From contig JAQUWU010000041.1 in NCBI GenBank assembly GCA_028692715.1, positions 1 through 41,304 of the forward strand: 41,304 nt of DNA. The letters are read 5' to 3'. This document shows, one piece after another, positions 32,587-41,304 of the stretch. The notes under the pieces are model-generated. The model worked only from the letters and a program-made list of their open reading frames with translations. It had not been told where the DNA came from and made no database searches. The translations under genes were made by a program, and so were the position numbers. The stretch's first letter is position 1, and every line of letters begins with the position of its first letter. This stretch comes from Paludibacter sp. (lineage in GTDB: Bacteria > Bacteroidota > Bacteroidia > Bacteroidales > Paludibacteraceae).

Positions 32587-35500
32587 TTATTTTTCAATTA
32601 TGACCTTGAAAGTTTGTGATATTGTTGCTGTTGTCACTTTTACAAAATATTCACCTTGCTTTATCTGTTTTTTGATACTAACGCTGCTATGCCTATTTTT
32701 AAGTGGAGATTCAATAAGCATTACCCCCGTTAAGCTATAAATACTAACCATTGCATTAGAAGTATCATCAATATCAATATTTAATGTCCCTGTTGTAGGG
32801 TTAGGATAAACTTTGATATTTTGAATGAAGTTACTTTCTACCCCGGTTTCAGATGATTTGAGAAAAAGAATTCTATTATTTGCGAGATCTATTGTTATAT
32901 TATAGTATCCTTCATTAGAACTGTCAATCACCCATTTATTGTCAGAGCCAATCCCAAGATTTAAAATTTCGAAGTTAGATAATGCCAAATCCTGACCTGA
33001 TGTTTTCGGGTGAATCCATGGCCAACCATTGCCCCATGTTTTTGTTGTTCCTATTTTAAATTCGCCAGGACTTAATTTTCCAGACCAACTGAAATTTGCA
33101 GGATTTAATGGATTGGGAATCATATCAGAAGCGTATCTTAAATCCCAACCGCCGGCTGTGGCACTCCCTGCAAAAAAAAGGGTTGGAAAATAGTCTAACG
33201 ATTTAATTGAAATGGTATGAGCCTCAAGATTAATCGTAATATTATAACTCCCATCTGTTGATACTTTCCATTTTAAATCCTGAATATCAGATGGGCAACC
33301 TGTGAATGCTGTATACTCCGTAGATGTAAGTGTCTGATCTTGTGTTGTTGCCAACAACCAATCCCCATCGCACCAATCTCCATTTGCAGCGTGGAACTTA
33401 AAATTACCTGCTTTTAATTGACCCTTAAAACTAAATATATTCAAATTAGTTGAATCCTGAATTAATGCAATTCCAGTCGGAGTCCAATCCGCTGGAGTTG
33501 CATCGCCAACAATCGATAAATAATCATATTTTGGAGCTTTTAGTATGGAGTAATTTAATGTTAACTGATTGAAACTAATTATATATTCCCCGTTCTCGGA
33601 CAATGTAAAATTAATTCCCGTAGTGTCGTTCGAGATAATACCAGCAGTCCCCATAGTTCCGTTGGCATTTCCCCATTCCACTCCTGTACGATTTTTCAAA
33701 GAAATGAATTTAAATTCGTGCTGTCCAGCTGTGAGATACATTCTCGTAGATTTCCATTTTCCATTTCCCTGGTATTGCATAGGCAGCGAAGCGGGATTCC
33801 ATTTATTGAAACTTCCTCCAATAAACATTGATGGAAATAATGCATAATCCACTGTCGTTAAAATATCAGGAATATATTTAATGTATTGAGTTGTATCTGA
33901 TGACCAATCAGAATATACAACATCATTACCGGTTACATAACCAATACGAAACAGTCGAGTGGACTTTCTGCTTCCTTCGATTTTGTTGATTGTTATTTTT
34001 AAAGAATCCTGATTATACTTCGACGCTGAGAACTGCTGAATGTCGTAATCTCCGTTTTGGTATCCGTAACCGTTTGATGCATCGTCATACATAATACCTG
34101 CTGCTGAGCCGTCTGATGCCGGATTAATCAGTAATGTAACTGAATCTGTATTATAATCTTCTGTACTTTGTACCAGCGTTCCCATTGGCACAATAGCCCC
34201 TTCGCGTAATAAAACGGTAGCCTGATAACCATCATCGAAATTCTCAAATTTAATTTTATCCCAATCACCTTTCGGGAAGTTTATATTAGATGCCCAACGA
34301 GGAACAACTAATAAATCCTTTCCCAACAAGAATATTTGTTCTTCACTTCGTAAAGTAGTATCCTGAAAGTCGGCAAAAAATGCCGGTTGCATAATGGGGG
34401 TACCATCTACTGATGCTTCTCTGAAAAGAGTATATAAATAAGGCAAAAGCATGTAACGCCGATTAATTGCGGTGCGACTTACAGATTCTATTTCCGTCCC
34501 AAATGCCCAAGGTTCCTGATTAACTGTGTTTGAAGAACTATGATTTCGATAAAATGGGAAATAGGCTCCTAACGCCATCCATTTCCCCAATAAATCGGCA
34601 TTTCCATCTCCATCAAATCCACCAACATCTGGTCCATTGAAAGGTTGTCCTGATAAACTAAGGTTCAAGGACATTGGGATAGATAATTTCATATGTTCTT
34701 CGGTCGAACGATTGTCACCAGTCCAGGTTGCAGCGTATCTTTGTCCACCCAAAAAGTTTGAGCGCGACAAAATAAACGGACGTTTATCCGGATTCGCAGC
34801 CATTATTCCTTCGCGGCTTGATTTTACCATCAACATACCATACACATTGTGGTATCGGCAATGAATATCCTGTGGAAGTCCACTGCCTCCTCTATGAATA
34901 TTATCTTCGGGCATAGTTCCGTCCGGACCATCGAATACTGACGGCTCGTTCATATCGTTCCAAACTCCATCAACACCATTATCCATAAAATCTTTATATA
35001 ATCCTGCCCACCAACTTTGTGTCACCGGATTCGTATAATCAGGAAAAGCACAAGCTCCTGGCCAAACACTGCCATTAAACTCTTTTCCATTTTTATCGAT
35101 TACCCAATGATTTCCTAATTTTCCATCATCGTAAACAGAATAACCTGTCTCTTTTTTTACACCGGGATCAATCATATAAACTGATTTGATTTTTTTGCTG
35201 TGTAAATAATCGTTCAGACCTTTGGGATCAGGAAATTTTGCTGGGTCGAAAGTAAATATCTTATAATTATCCATGTAGTCTATATCCATCCAGATAACAT
35301 CACAGGGAATTTTCCGGTTACGAAATTCATCCGCAATTTCTTTCACTCTTGAGGCTGGATAATAAGAGAATCTACATTGTTGATATCCCAATGCCCAAAG
35401 AGGAGGTAAGTTCATTTTCCCGGTCAATTCCGATAAGGTTTTTATTACCTCCATTGGATTCTCTTTCTCTATAATAATAACCCTAAATCCAGGGCCTTCA

Positions 35501-35991
35501 GAGGTAATGGTAATCGGATTTGATAGGTCAAAATATTGTTTCCATGAATTATCGGCAATGATACCGAACGAAGATCCATCTTTTCGAACTCCAAGTACCC
35601 ATGGGTGTGACTGATAAAGCCTGTTTCCATTATCTTTGGCCGAATAGGTATAGTTATCGGTATTCCATAAAGTAACCTTCGTGTTGTTTCTTTTCAAAGT
35701 ACCTGTCACTTCTCCATTACCATATAAGTCGACAGATTCATCGAAAGTTATGGTTACCGCAGATTTTCCGTTGATTTTGGAAAATACCGGGCGCGTTTTC
35801 CAGATGCCTGGCACAGAACCTTGAGGTTGCAGATTTTTTACTAATGCTAATGAAGGTAATGTACGAACCGAGTCCATATCTGCCGGACAAAAAACAGCAA
35901 CTCCCTGTTCAGCAAGAAATGAGGATTGAGCTTTAGCAACAAAAGATAATAAAAGTAAAGGGAATAATAAATTTAATAATTGTATCTTCAT
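32587..35991 (-). CDS. GH31 alpha-glucosidase with three binding modules, T9SS-secreted
   Basis: The 1134-residue protein has a signal peptide (1-21, ending AKAQ) and a GH31 N-terminal beta domain. The barrel has nucleophile D346 in DGVWNDMNEPSVF and acid/base D426 in ATWTGDN, followed by the C-terminal beta domains to about 715. Three binding modules lie at 718-818 (MFIGGSFNKWNPASLPM), 822-932 (LSIVGDATPADW) and 934-1046 (LFFAGSATAGGWD). A T9SS sorting domain (1056-1134) begins VYPNPTTGTLNIDI. The first 800 residues are closely paralogous to the 11472-13934 enzyme, including a 43-nt stretch of identical DNA. It should be an extracellular exo- or endo-acting alpha-glucosidase; linkage is unknown. 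It is 10 bp after the 447-residue binding-protein gene. Confidence 0.9.
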   Translation of the reverse strand: MKIQLLNLLFPLLLLSFVAKAQSSFLAEQGVAVFCPADMDSVRTLPSLALVKNLQPQGSVPGIWKTRPVFSKINGKSAVTITFDESVDLYGNGEVTGTLKRNNTKVTLWNTDNYTYSAKDNGNRLYQSHPWVLGVRKDGSSFGIIADNSWKQYFDLSNPITITSEGPGFRVIIIEKENPMEVIKTLSELTGKMNLPPLWALGYQQCRFSYYPASRVKEIADEFRNRKIPCDVIWMDIDYMDNYKIFTFDPAKFPDPKGLNDYLHSKKIKSVYMIDPGVKKETGYSVYDDGKLGNHWVIDKNGKEFNGSVWPGACAFPDYTNPVTQSWWAGLYKDFMDNGVDGVWNDMNEPSVFDGPDGTMPEDNIHRGGSGLPQDIHCRYHNVYGMLMVKSSREGIMAANPDKRPFILSRSNFLGGQRYAATWTGDNRSTEEHMKLSIPMSLNLSLSGQPFNGPDVGGFDGDGNADLLGKWMALGAYFPFYRNHSSSNTVNQEPWAFGTEIESVSRTAINRRYMLLPYLYTLFREASVDGTPIMQPAFFADFQDTTLRSEEQIFLLGKDLLVVPRWASNINFPKGDWDKIKFENFDDGYQATVLLREGAIVPMGTLVQSTEDYNTDSVTLLINPASDGSAAGIMYDDASNGYGYQNGDYDIQQFSASKYNQDSLKITINKIEGSRKSTRLFRIGYVTGNDVVYSDWSSDTTQYIKYIPDILTTVDYALFPSMFIGGSFNKWNPASLPMQYQGNGKWKSTRMYLTAGQHEFKFISLKNRTGVEWGNANGTMGTAGIISNDTTGINFTLSENGEYIISFNQLTLNYSILKAPKYDYLSIVGDATPADWTPTGIALIQDSTNLNIFSFKGQLKAGNFKFHAANGDWCDGDWLLATTQDQTLTSTEYTAFTGCPSDIQDLKWKVSTDGSYNITINLEAHTISIKSLDYFPTLFFAGSATAGGWDLRYASDMIPNPLNPANFSWSGKLSPGEFKIGTTKTWGNGWPWIHPKTSGQDLALSNFEILNLGIGSDNKWVIDSSNEGYYNITIDLANNRILFLKSSETGVESNFIQNIKVYPNPTTGTLNIDIDDTSNAMVSIYSLTGVMLIESPLKNRHSSVSIKKQIKQGEYFVKVTTATISQTFKVIIEK

Positions 35992-36001
35992 TTTTTATAA
36001 A

Positions 36002-37345
36002 CTAATTTATTATTATTTGTCTCGCAAATTGTTTTTTGTTACTCTCAATTTTCAGAATAAATATCCCTTTAATATTTTTGTTCACTATATCAAATTCGTT
36101 TCCTAGATTGCGTTGAGAATAAATCCAGCGTCCGTCTAAACTCATAAGTTGTACCAGATCCGCAGAATTATTGTCAAGCATTCTAATGTGGATTCCATTC
36201 GTTATGGAGTAAATTTTAATAAGATTATCTTGATTAATAGTCTCTATCGCGGTTTCACCCACAATATACTGACTTTCAATAGTTTCGTACAATGTATTTA
36301 TTTTTATTAAGTATTTACCTTGTTGACTTTCTTCTATTGTCCATTTATTGTCAGCATATGATCCATTTGTACTTTCTGCATATAAAGTTGCTCCAAGTAT
36401 TGGGTCATTTGCATTTATCGCGTGAAGACTAATAGGATTCCAGTCCATTTGTCCAAGAAGTTTGAAAGCATTGCTTTCCACATATTCGGGTCTGATTTTA
36501 AGTACACCATCAAAGGTGTAGGCTGTTTTGTTTTGCTCATCTTGTTGAAGTTCAATTGCATTACCAGCATTCCAACCTGCTTCGGTGGCACCACCGACAA
36601 TATAGAGCTTCTTGTTAGTATTGACAATCTGGGCAGTTGAAGTTTTACTTAATGTATTTACTTTTACTTTATACAATGGGTCATTAACAGTGACGTACCA
36701 ACCAGAGACATTGGCATCATTTGTTATGCGGTATGAGGTTTCTCCGGTTATATCATTGTCTTCGAGTACTGGAACGAAATACTTTGTATTTTCACCTGGC
36801 GTTGATGTGGACATGAACTTCAAATCGCCCTGATGTAATTCACCACCGTATATAAAAATATTGTCTAATCCCTTTGAAAGTTTCATTGTAGTATTCGGAA
36901 TAGCGCTTCCAGTCACCCAAACTTCATCAAAATTGTCAATAGTTTCTGAAATAACTGACATAGTAAGTTTTTTCAAATCGACTGTCACAGTATAAACACC
37001 TGTTTGCCCGATAATGAATTTATAATCTATTGCATTATTATTTGTATTATATACTAAACTGTGCGTTTCCCCCAATACAACAGCTTCGTTATCGGTGGCA
37101 GCATTAAAACAGGGCATCCACGTGTTGAGCAAATTAATAAACTTAAAATCGCTTTGATTTAAAACACCTGTCCAACTAAAAACAGCGCTTTCAGCTGTTG
37201 ATTCCACTAAAGTCATTTTTTGAGCATTTCCATTGTCCCAACCGTTGGGAGTTGCTCCTCCAATTAAATATACTTGTGAATAGTCCTGCGAGAAAAGAGA
37301 AAATGAAATAAGTATCCCTATAATGATTAAATAAATGTTTTTCAT
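36002..37345 (-). CDS. T9SS-secreted three-module binding protein, 447 aa
   Basis: A signal peptide (1-20, ending LFSQ) leads to three SusE/F-like modules at about 24-132, 141-243 and 247-361, headed VYLIGGATPNGWD, VWVTGSAIPNTTM and LYIVGGATEAGWN. The second lacks the usual tryptophan after the SAIP motif and may be a weaker binder. A T9SS sorting domain (372-447) ends KGIFILKIESNKKQFARQIII. The gene is sandwiched 11 bp after one GH31 gene and 10 bp before another, so all three are translated from one message. Non-catalytic glucan binding at the cell surface is inferred. Confidence 0.8.
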   Translation of the reverse strand: MKNIYLIIIGILISFSLFSQDYSQVYLIGGATPNGWDNGNAQKMTLVESTAESAVFSWTGVLNQSDFKFINLLNTWMPCFNAATDNEAVVLGETHSLVYNTNNNAIDYKFIIGQTGVYTVTVDLKKLTMSVISETIDNFDEVWVTGSAIPNTTMKLSKGLDNIFIYGGELHQGDLKFMSTSTPGENTKYFVPVLEDNDITGETSYRITNDANVSGWYVTVNDPLYKVKVNTLSKTSTAQIVNTNKKLYIVGGATEAGWNAGNAIELQQDEQNKTAYTFDGVLKIRPEYVESNAFKLLGQMDWNPISLHAINANDPILGATLYAESTNGSYADNKWTIEESQQGKYLIKINTLYETIESQYIVGETAIETINQDNLIKIYSITNGIHIRMLDNNSADLVQLMSLDGRWIYSQRNLGNEFDIVNKNIKGIFILKIESNKKQFARQIIIN

Positions 37346-37356
37346 ATGTATAAATT

Positions 37357-39927
37357 TTACAAGATTAGCTTCTCGATTTGATTTTTACCATCGTAGTTTA
37401 AACTCACAATATAAACTCCGCTTAATTGATTAAAAGGAATAAGTAATGAAACGTTCTGTGAATTTTTAAAACTTTTGGTCATCAACTTTTTCCCTGAGAT
37501 ATTAGTTATGCTAACTGATACAGATTCGCAAAGTTCACTAAAACATACATTTAAATCGTTGGTATCTCTATGGTAGTTTAAATACGCTTTTTTACCAGCT
37601 TCAGGTAAAGATATTGCTGTATGATTGTCAGAGAAAACCACTTTAACTTCCGTTTTTTCATTACAAGAGACCAAAGGGATATATATTGTCGCAATTTTTT
37701 TTGCGCTATCATATTTCCACGTTCCTGCATCTCCCGATTCACTTTTGGTGTAAACAGTTTCATTTATTTTTACTTCAGTTGGAAGATTTACTGACAGTAA
37801 CTCCATTGTATAACTACGACTAGTCAACATTCCATTAAAGCTACCTTGAACGGGATAAATTGTATAAATTCCATTCAATCCGCTTACAGATTGTGTAATT
37901 TTGGTAAAGGAATAGTTACTTGTTTCGTAATTATTATTATCGTTCTCATCTTCATAATAATTCACTTCTCCGCTTGTGCCCGGAGCAAATTTCAGAATTA
38001 GATTATTAGGACGATTTTTTAAATGTGCTAATTTTGGAAAACAAGGAATAATAGCTCCTTCCTTGTAATAATAAGGAATATCTGATTGTGTGAAAGTACG
38101 TGTATAGGTTTTATTTCCTTCCAAGATTTCTCCACTACACACTTCATACCATTTCCCTTCAGGAAACCAAATAGACTTTGTGCTTACACCACTTGCATCC
38201 GCAGCTTCAACGATAGGAGCCGCCAAAATGTCATTGCCGAACATATATTCATCTCCATGTTTATAAGCTTCGGAATTGTCGGGTGAATCGTAATACAATG
38301 GGCGACAGATTGAAATTCCTGTATCATAAGTAATTCGAGATTGAGTATAAATATAAGGTACCAAGGCGTAACGTAATTCTATGGCCTCTTTCATTAACAG
38401 GAAATTAGAGTACTTCCATATTCTCCGTTCAATAGCGTCATTCTTAGTACTGTGAGTTCGCAATATTGGAGAGAAAACTCCATATTGAATCCAACGCAAA
38501 AATAATTCCGGATTATTATCTCCAATCTGAACATGTCCGCCAATATCGTGACTCCAATAACCATAACCTACATTTGAAGCAGTGGCTGTGAAGTAAGGTT
38601 GAAAAGCCAAGGTTGGGAAATTTGCGTAGGCATCGCCCGAAAACCCAATCTGATAACGATGATTGCCCAATCCACCCCAACGGTGAAAAATCATTGCACG
38701 TCCTTTGTTTTGTAATTTGTTGTCATTATAGAAAACATGGTTTAACCAAAAGGTATTTCCCAATTTATCAACTTCAGAACTCAATAACGTTTGTTGCCAA
38801 TCTAACCACCAAAAGTCAACTCCAATATTCTCGTGAGGACGAATAATATCTTTAAAAAACGTTTTATAAAAAGTTTCATTTTCAATATGCCAGGGAATGG
38901 TTTTATCCAAAGGTAAATTTAAGTCATTAGCTAGCGTAGTGAAATTATCTTCATCAGTGGCAACTCCATCAGCCGGATGCAGATTTAATGTTGACTTTAA
39001 ATTATTGTTATGTAACCATTGTAAAAATTCAGGGGGATTTGGAAAAAGTCTGGCATTCCAGGTCCAACCGGTCCAGCCTCCTCGACCACCATCGGCAGAA
39101 CTACCGGAGTAATGCCAATCCATATCAACGACCATGACATCAATTGGAATGTCATTTTGCTTAATTTCTCCAACAAGGTCTTTGAAATCCTGTTCCGAAT
39201 ATTCTGAATATTTCGAATACCAATAACCGAAAGCATACATGGGAGGCATTGGAATTTTACCTGCAATTTTTGTAAAATCGCTTAATGCTTTTTTGTAGTC
39301 ACGTCCATAACCCATAAAATACCAGTCCATTGCAGTCTTATCCGTACGCTCTGCCACCCAATCAATTCCTCCCGGGCGTGGTTCAAACATTAGGCTTTTA
39401 CTACCATCCTGACGCTCATGAGTTTCATCAATAACAGCCCAACCTGAACGTGATATAAGTCCGTTTTCCATTTCTGATAATTTGTTATCGCCATTAGAAC
39501 TGTCGAGAGTTCGTGTTGTTCCTTTCAAATTCAGGTTATCTGTTTTCCATGGATACCAAGTTACAACGCGGCCATCTAATGGAAATGTAATTTTTAGATT
39601 TTGTGAACTGGGAGGATTAAATGTTCCGGGAAAACTACCAATTCTGTATTGCAAAGTCAGTTTTTCCGTTTTAATATATAGGAAACCATCTTTTTCCTCT
39701 TTCGTAAAAGCTGGAACAGTTAATCGACGGTTTATTACCGCAAAAGAAGCCCTATCCTCAAATATTTGATTTCCGCTCCACTCTATTCGTATCATTTCAG
39801 GAGTTAACACCGTAAAGCGCATATCTCCTGAGATAATAATTGCATTGGGATCAGCTATAGGATTATTTTCTGCAATAATGGAAAATGAAGTGAAAAGTAT
39901 TAGAATAAGAGAAATAATTTTTTTCAT
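37357..39927 (-). CDS. GH31 glycosidase of a divergent subfamily, T9SS-secreted
   Basis: The 856-residue protein has a signal peptide (1-19, ending IIAE) and a GH31 fold. MPPMYAFGYWYSKYSEYSEQ (227-246) and VMVVDMDWH mark the early barrel. NIGVDFWWLDWQQ carries the expected nucleophile D376, and GFSGDAYANF the acid/base D432. WSHDIGGH and the FSPILRTHS block follow, then distal beta domains and a T9SS sorting domain (about 775-856). The FWWLDWQQ loop differs from the WNDMNEP of the other two GH31 enzymes here, so specificity should differ; GH31 includes alpha-1,3-glucosidases, dextranases and glucosyltransferases. It has no obvious SusE-type module. It starts an 11-bp-spaced cluster, 268 bp after the 313-residue gene. 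Confidence 0.88.
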   Translation of the reverse strand: MKKIISLILILFTSFSIIAENNPIADPNAIIISGDMRFTVLTPEMIRIEWSGNQIFEDRASFAVINRRLTVPAFTKEEKDGFLYIKTEKLTLQYRIGSFPGTFNPPSSQNLKITFPLDGRVVTWYPWKTDNLNLKGTTRTLDSSNGDNKLSEMENGLISRSGWAVIDETHERQDGSKSLMFEPRPGGIDWVAERTDKTAMDWYFMGYGRDYKKALSDFTKIAGKIPMPPMYAFGYWYSKYSEYSEQDFKDLVGEIKQNDIPIDVMVVDMDWHYSGSSADGGRGGWTGWTWNARLFPNPPEFLQWLHNNNLKSTLNLHPADGVATDEDNFTTLANDLNLPLDKTIPWHIENETFYKTFFKDIIRPHENIGVDFWWLDWQQTLLSSEVDKLGNTFWLNHVFYNDNKLQNKGRAMIFHRWGGLGNHRYQIGFSGDAYANFPTLAFQPYFTATASNVGYGYWSHDIGGHVQIGDNNPELFLRWIQYGVFSPILRTHSTKNDAIERRIWKYSNFLLMKEAIELRYALVPYIYTQSRITYDTGISICRPLYYDSPDNSEAYKHGDEYMFGNDILAAPIVEAADASGVSTKSIWFPEGKWYEVCSGEILEGNKTYTRTFTQSDIPYYYKEGAIIPCFPKLAHLKNRPNNLILKFAPGTSGEVNYYEDENDNNNYETSNYSFTKITQSVSGLNGIYTIYPVQGSFNGMLTSRSYTMELLSVNLPTEVKINETVYTKSESGDAGTWKYDSAKKIATIYIPLVSCNEKTEVKVVFSDNHTAISLPEAGKKAYLNYHRDTNDLNVCFSELCESVSVSITNISGKKLMTKSFKNSQNVSLLIPFNQLSGVYIVSLNYDGKNQIEKLIL

Positions 39928-40124
39928 ATATTTTATATCGTTTTGTTGTTAGATTTATAACTTACTCTCAAAGAATGATAATCGTAGTATTGCAACAAAT
40001 TGTAACCTTCGTTTAATCAATTATTTTAATTGCAAGTTAAACTCTTAAGTAGAATAGATTAGAATTGGATTAAATATAATGAGATGTCCTTTCATAGATT
40101 AGTTTAGATTAGATTACGCAATAC

Positions 40125-40158
40125 CTATCCGAATTCTTATAGTAAAGAATCCGGATAG
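40125..40158. repeat. 14-bp imperfect inverted repeat between operon genes
   Basis: Arms CTATCCGAATTCTT (40125-40138) and AAGAATCCGGATAG (40145-40158) pair at 13 of 14 positions around a 6-nt loop, about 40 nt past the stop of the 313-residue gene. There is no T-tract on the minus strand, so it is an RNA-stabilising hairpin or a weak terminator. Confidence 0.5.
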
Positions 40159-40195
40159 CTATCTGCGATTGTCAACTAAATTCTATTTTTTTTAT

Positions 40196-41137
40196 TTATT
40201 GCTTAATGAATTTAAACACCTGATTATTAATATTTAGAATATAAATACCTTCCACTAAAGAAGATACATTGATGTTTTCTCCTACAGAAATTCCATCATT
40301 AACCATAAGACCAGACAAATTATAGACTTTATAGCTAACTGAATTTAGATTATTTACTTTTAATGCAGATTTTACTACGTTAGAGTTTAATGAAATTGCG
40401 TCATTATTTGGAAATCTACTTGTTGTTGTGGTTTGTTTCTGAATTGAAATAGCTAATGTTTGTGTGTTGATATTAATATCATAATTTCCTGCCTCAGCGA
40501 TACTCCATTTTACATCGCCACCAGCTAATAATTGCATTTCCGTATCAGAAACTTTGATAAAAAAGTCCTGACCCCATCCTGAATTTCGATTCACGGGAAA
40601 TTTGAATTCTCCTACATTTAAATGCCCTTTATAACTAAATTCAAATGGATTTCCCGGATTTTTTGTTAGTTCAATAGAATTAGTGATATCCCAACCAATG
40701 GAGGTAGCATCACCAAGCATAAATACAGTATTAAAGCTAATTTCTGCTGTTTCTGTCATTGGTACAATTGAAATAGTAAGAGTAGTAGTATCTACAGTAA
40801 TTGAATAATTTCCAGCAGTTAAAATACTAAATTTGTTATCTGGATCGCTATCAGAAGCACGTTTTACAATGTGAGTGTCATCTGCTTTATTCCATGTTGG
40901 AAACCATGAATCATGGGTATTTTCCAGTATAAACTTAAAATCACCTGTTTTAAGCCAGGCATTGTAGTAAAATACTGATGGATTGGTCGGGTCCTGAATC
41001 ATTGGCGACGCATTACCTTTATCCCAATCGTAACGGGTTGCATCACCAATTAAACACAATTTCCGACTTGCAGAAAGTGAAGTTGTCATCACAAGAGTCA
41101 TTATAATGACTGCCATTTTAAGTAAATTAGTTTTCAT
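40196..41137 (-). CDS. T9SS-secreted two-module binding protein, 313 aa
   Basis: A signal peptide (1-24, ending SLSAS) precedes two SusE/F-like modules at about 25-128 and 136-235, headed LCLIGDATRYDWDKGNA and VFMLGDATSIGWDITNSIEL, each closing with a strand of the TTTLTISIV type. The last 60 residues (about 252-313) form a T9SS sorting domain (YKVYNLSGLMVND ... EGIYILNINNQVFKFIK). It has no enzyme motif. It is the first complete PUL gene in the window and is separated from the next GH31 gene by 268 bp holding a hairpin. Surface glucan binding is inferred from its modules and neighbours. Confidence 0.78.
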   Translation of the reverse strand: MKTNLLKMAVIIMTLVMTTSLSASRKLCLIGDATRYDWDKGNASPMIQDPTNPSVFYYNAWLKTGDFKFILENTHDSWFPTWNKADDTHIVKRASDSDPDNKFSILTAGNYSITVDTTTLTISIVPMTETAEISFNTVFMLGDATSIGWDITNSIELTKNPGNPFEFSYKGHLNVGEFKFPVNRNSGWGQDFFIKVSDTEMQLLAGGDVKWSIAEAGNYDININTQTLAISIQKQTTTTSRFPNNDAISLNSNVVKSALKVNNLNSVSYKVYNLSGLMVNDGISVGENINVSSLVEGIYILNINNQVFKFIKQ

Positions 41138-41179
41138 AATAATTTTTAAGAGTTAGTAAATAATTTACTTAGTCGACCC

Positions 41180-41296
41180 TTAAAAAGCCCATTTTCGTAT
41201 TATATTATTGTTGATTTGGTAAAACATAGCTTTTATCAAGTCAACAATTTGTATTTTAAATTCGAGCCCAAAAGATGATTTCCATTTATTCATCAT
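41180..41296 (-). CDS. possible short ORF or 3' end of an upstream gene at the window edge
   Basis: A minus-strand frame open from the window edge, with two methionine codons at 41291-41296, ends at 41180 and would encode 38 residues ending NNNIIRKWAF. Composition is protein-like, but no family is recognised. It may be the tail of a gene cut off by the window, or chance. A weak -7-like TATGTTTT inside it could instead be the promoter of the 313-residue gene. Confidence 0.2.
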   Translation of the reverse strand: MMNKWKSSFGLEFKIQIVDLIKAMFYQINNNIIRKWAF

Positions 41297-41304
41297 CCTT
41301 TTGA

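Noticed and set aside
40094-40117. Repeated AGATTAG-like words suggesting a tandem repeat or CRISPR-like array
   Set aside because: The words are short, irregular and AT-rich, with no constant repeat length or spacers.

Overview
The window reads as Bacteroidota chromosome, most likely a member of the Bacteroidales with a type IX secretion system (T9SS). The base composition is AT-rich. There are SusC/SusD/SusE proteins, several proteins end in T9SS sorting domains, and three promoters fit the Bacteroidota TAnnTTTG -7 box. Essentially all convincing genes lie on the minus strand, so transcription runs from high to low coordinates. No tRNA, rRNA, CRISPR array, integrase or complete insertion sequence is visible. 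The genus cannot be fixed from the sequence alone.

Positions 1-7482 are accessory DNA. They hold an RloA/RloB pair (AAA ATPase plus TOPRIM-like partner, the AbiL defence type) with related, covarying 19-nt hairpins on both sides, and a repeat-rich spacer. Next comes what looks like a remnant of an integrative or mobilizable element: two small helix-turn-helix proteins, a TOPRIM/RecA-like primase-helicase, a GH108 phage-type lysozyme and an RteC-type regulator. No integrase or relaxase is present in the window.

Positions 7483-41137 are one large polysaccharide utilization locus (PUL) of about 34 kb. In transcription order it encodes: a two-module binding protein, a GH31 enzyme, a three-module binding protein, a GH31 enzyme with three binding modules, a GH27-type enzyme with one binding module, a SusR-like membrane regulator with its own promoter and terminator, SusC, SusD, SusE, a lipoprotein GH27-type enzyme, a three-module binding protein, a secreted GH27-type enzyme, a large T9SS binding protein, a 56-residue peptide of a Bacteroidales-type signature, a third GH31 enzyme, a six-hairpin (GH63/MGH1-like) glycosidase and a ROK sugar kinase.

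The inferred job is capture and breakdown of an alpha-glucan. T9SS-exported and lipid-anchored enzymes and binding proteins would cut and hold the polymer at the surface. SusC/SusD would import oligosaccharides, periplasmic GH31/GH27/six-hairpin enzymes would finish them, and the ROK kinase would phosphorylate the hexose. GH27 contains isomalto-dextranase as well as alpha-galactosidases, and GH31 contains many alpha-glucosidases. No GH13, GH66 or GH97 is present, so an alpha-1,6 (dextran-like) or mixed alpha-1,6/1,3 glucan is a better guess than starch. An alpha-galactoside target cannot be excluded. The most notable features are 19 starch-binding-like modules spread over eight proteins, duplicated GH27/binding-protein and GH31 genes, and the tiny peptide gene inside the operon.
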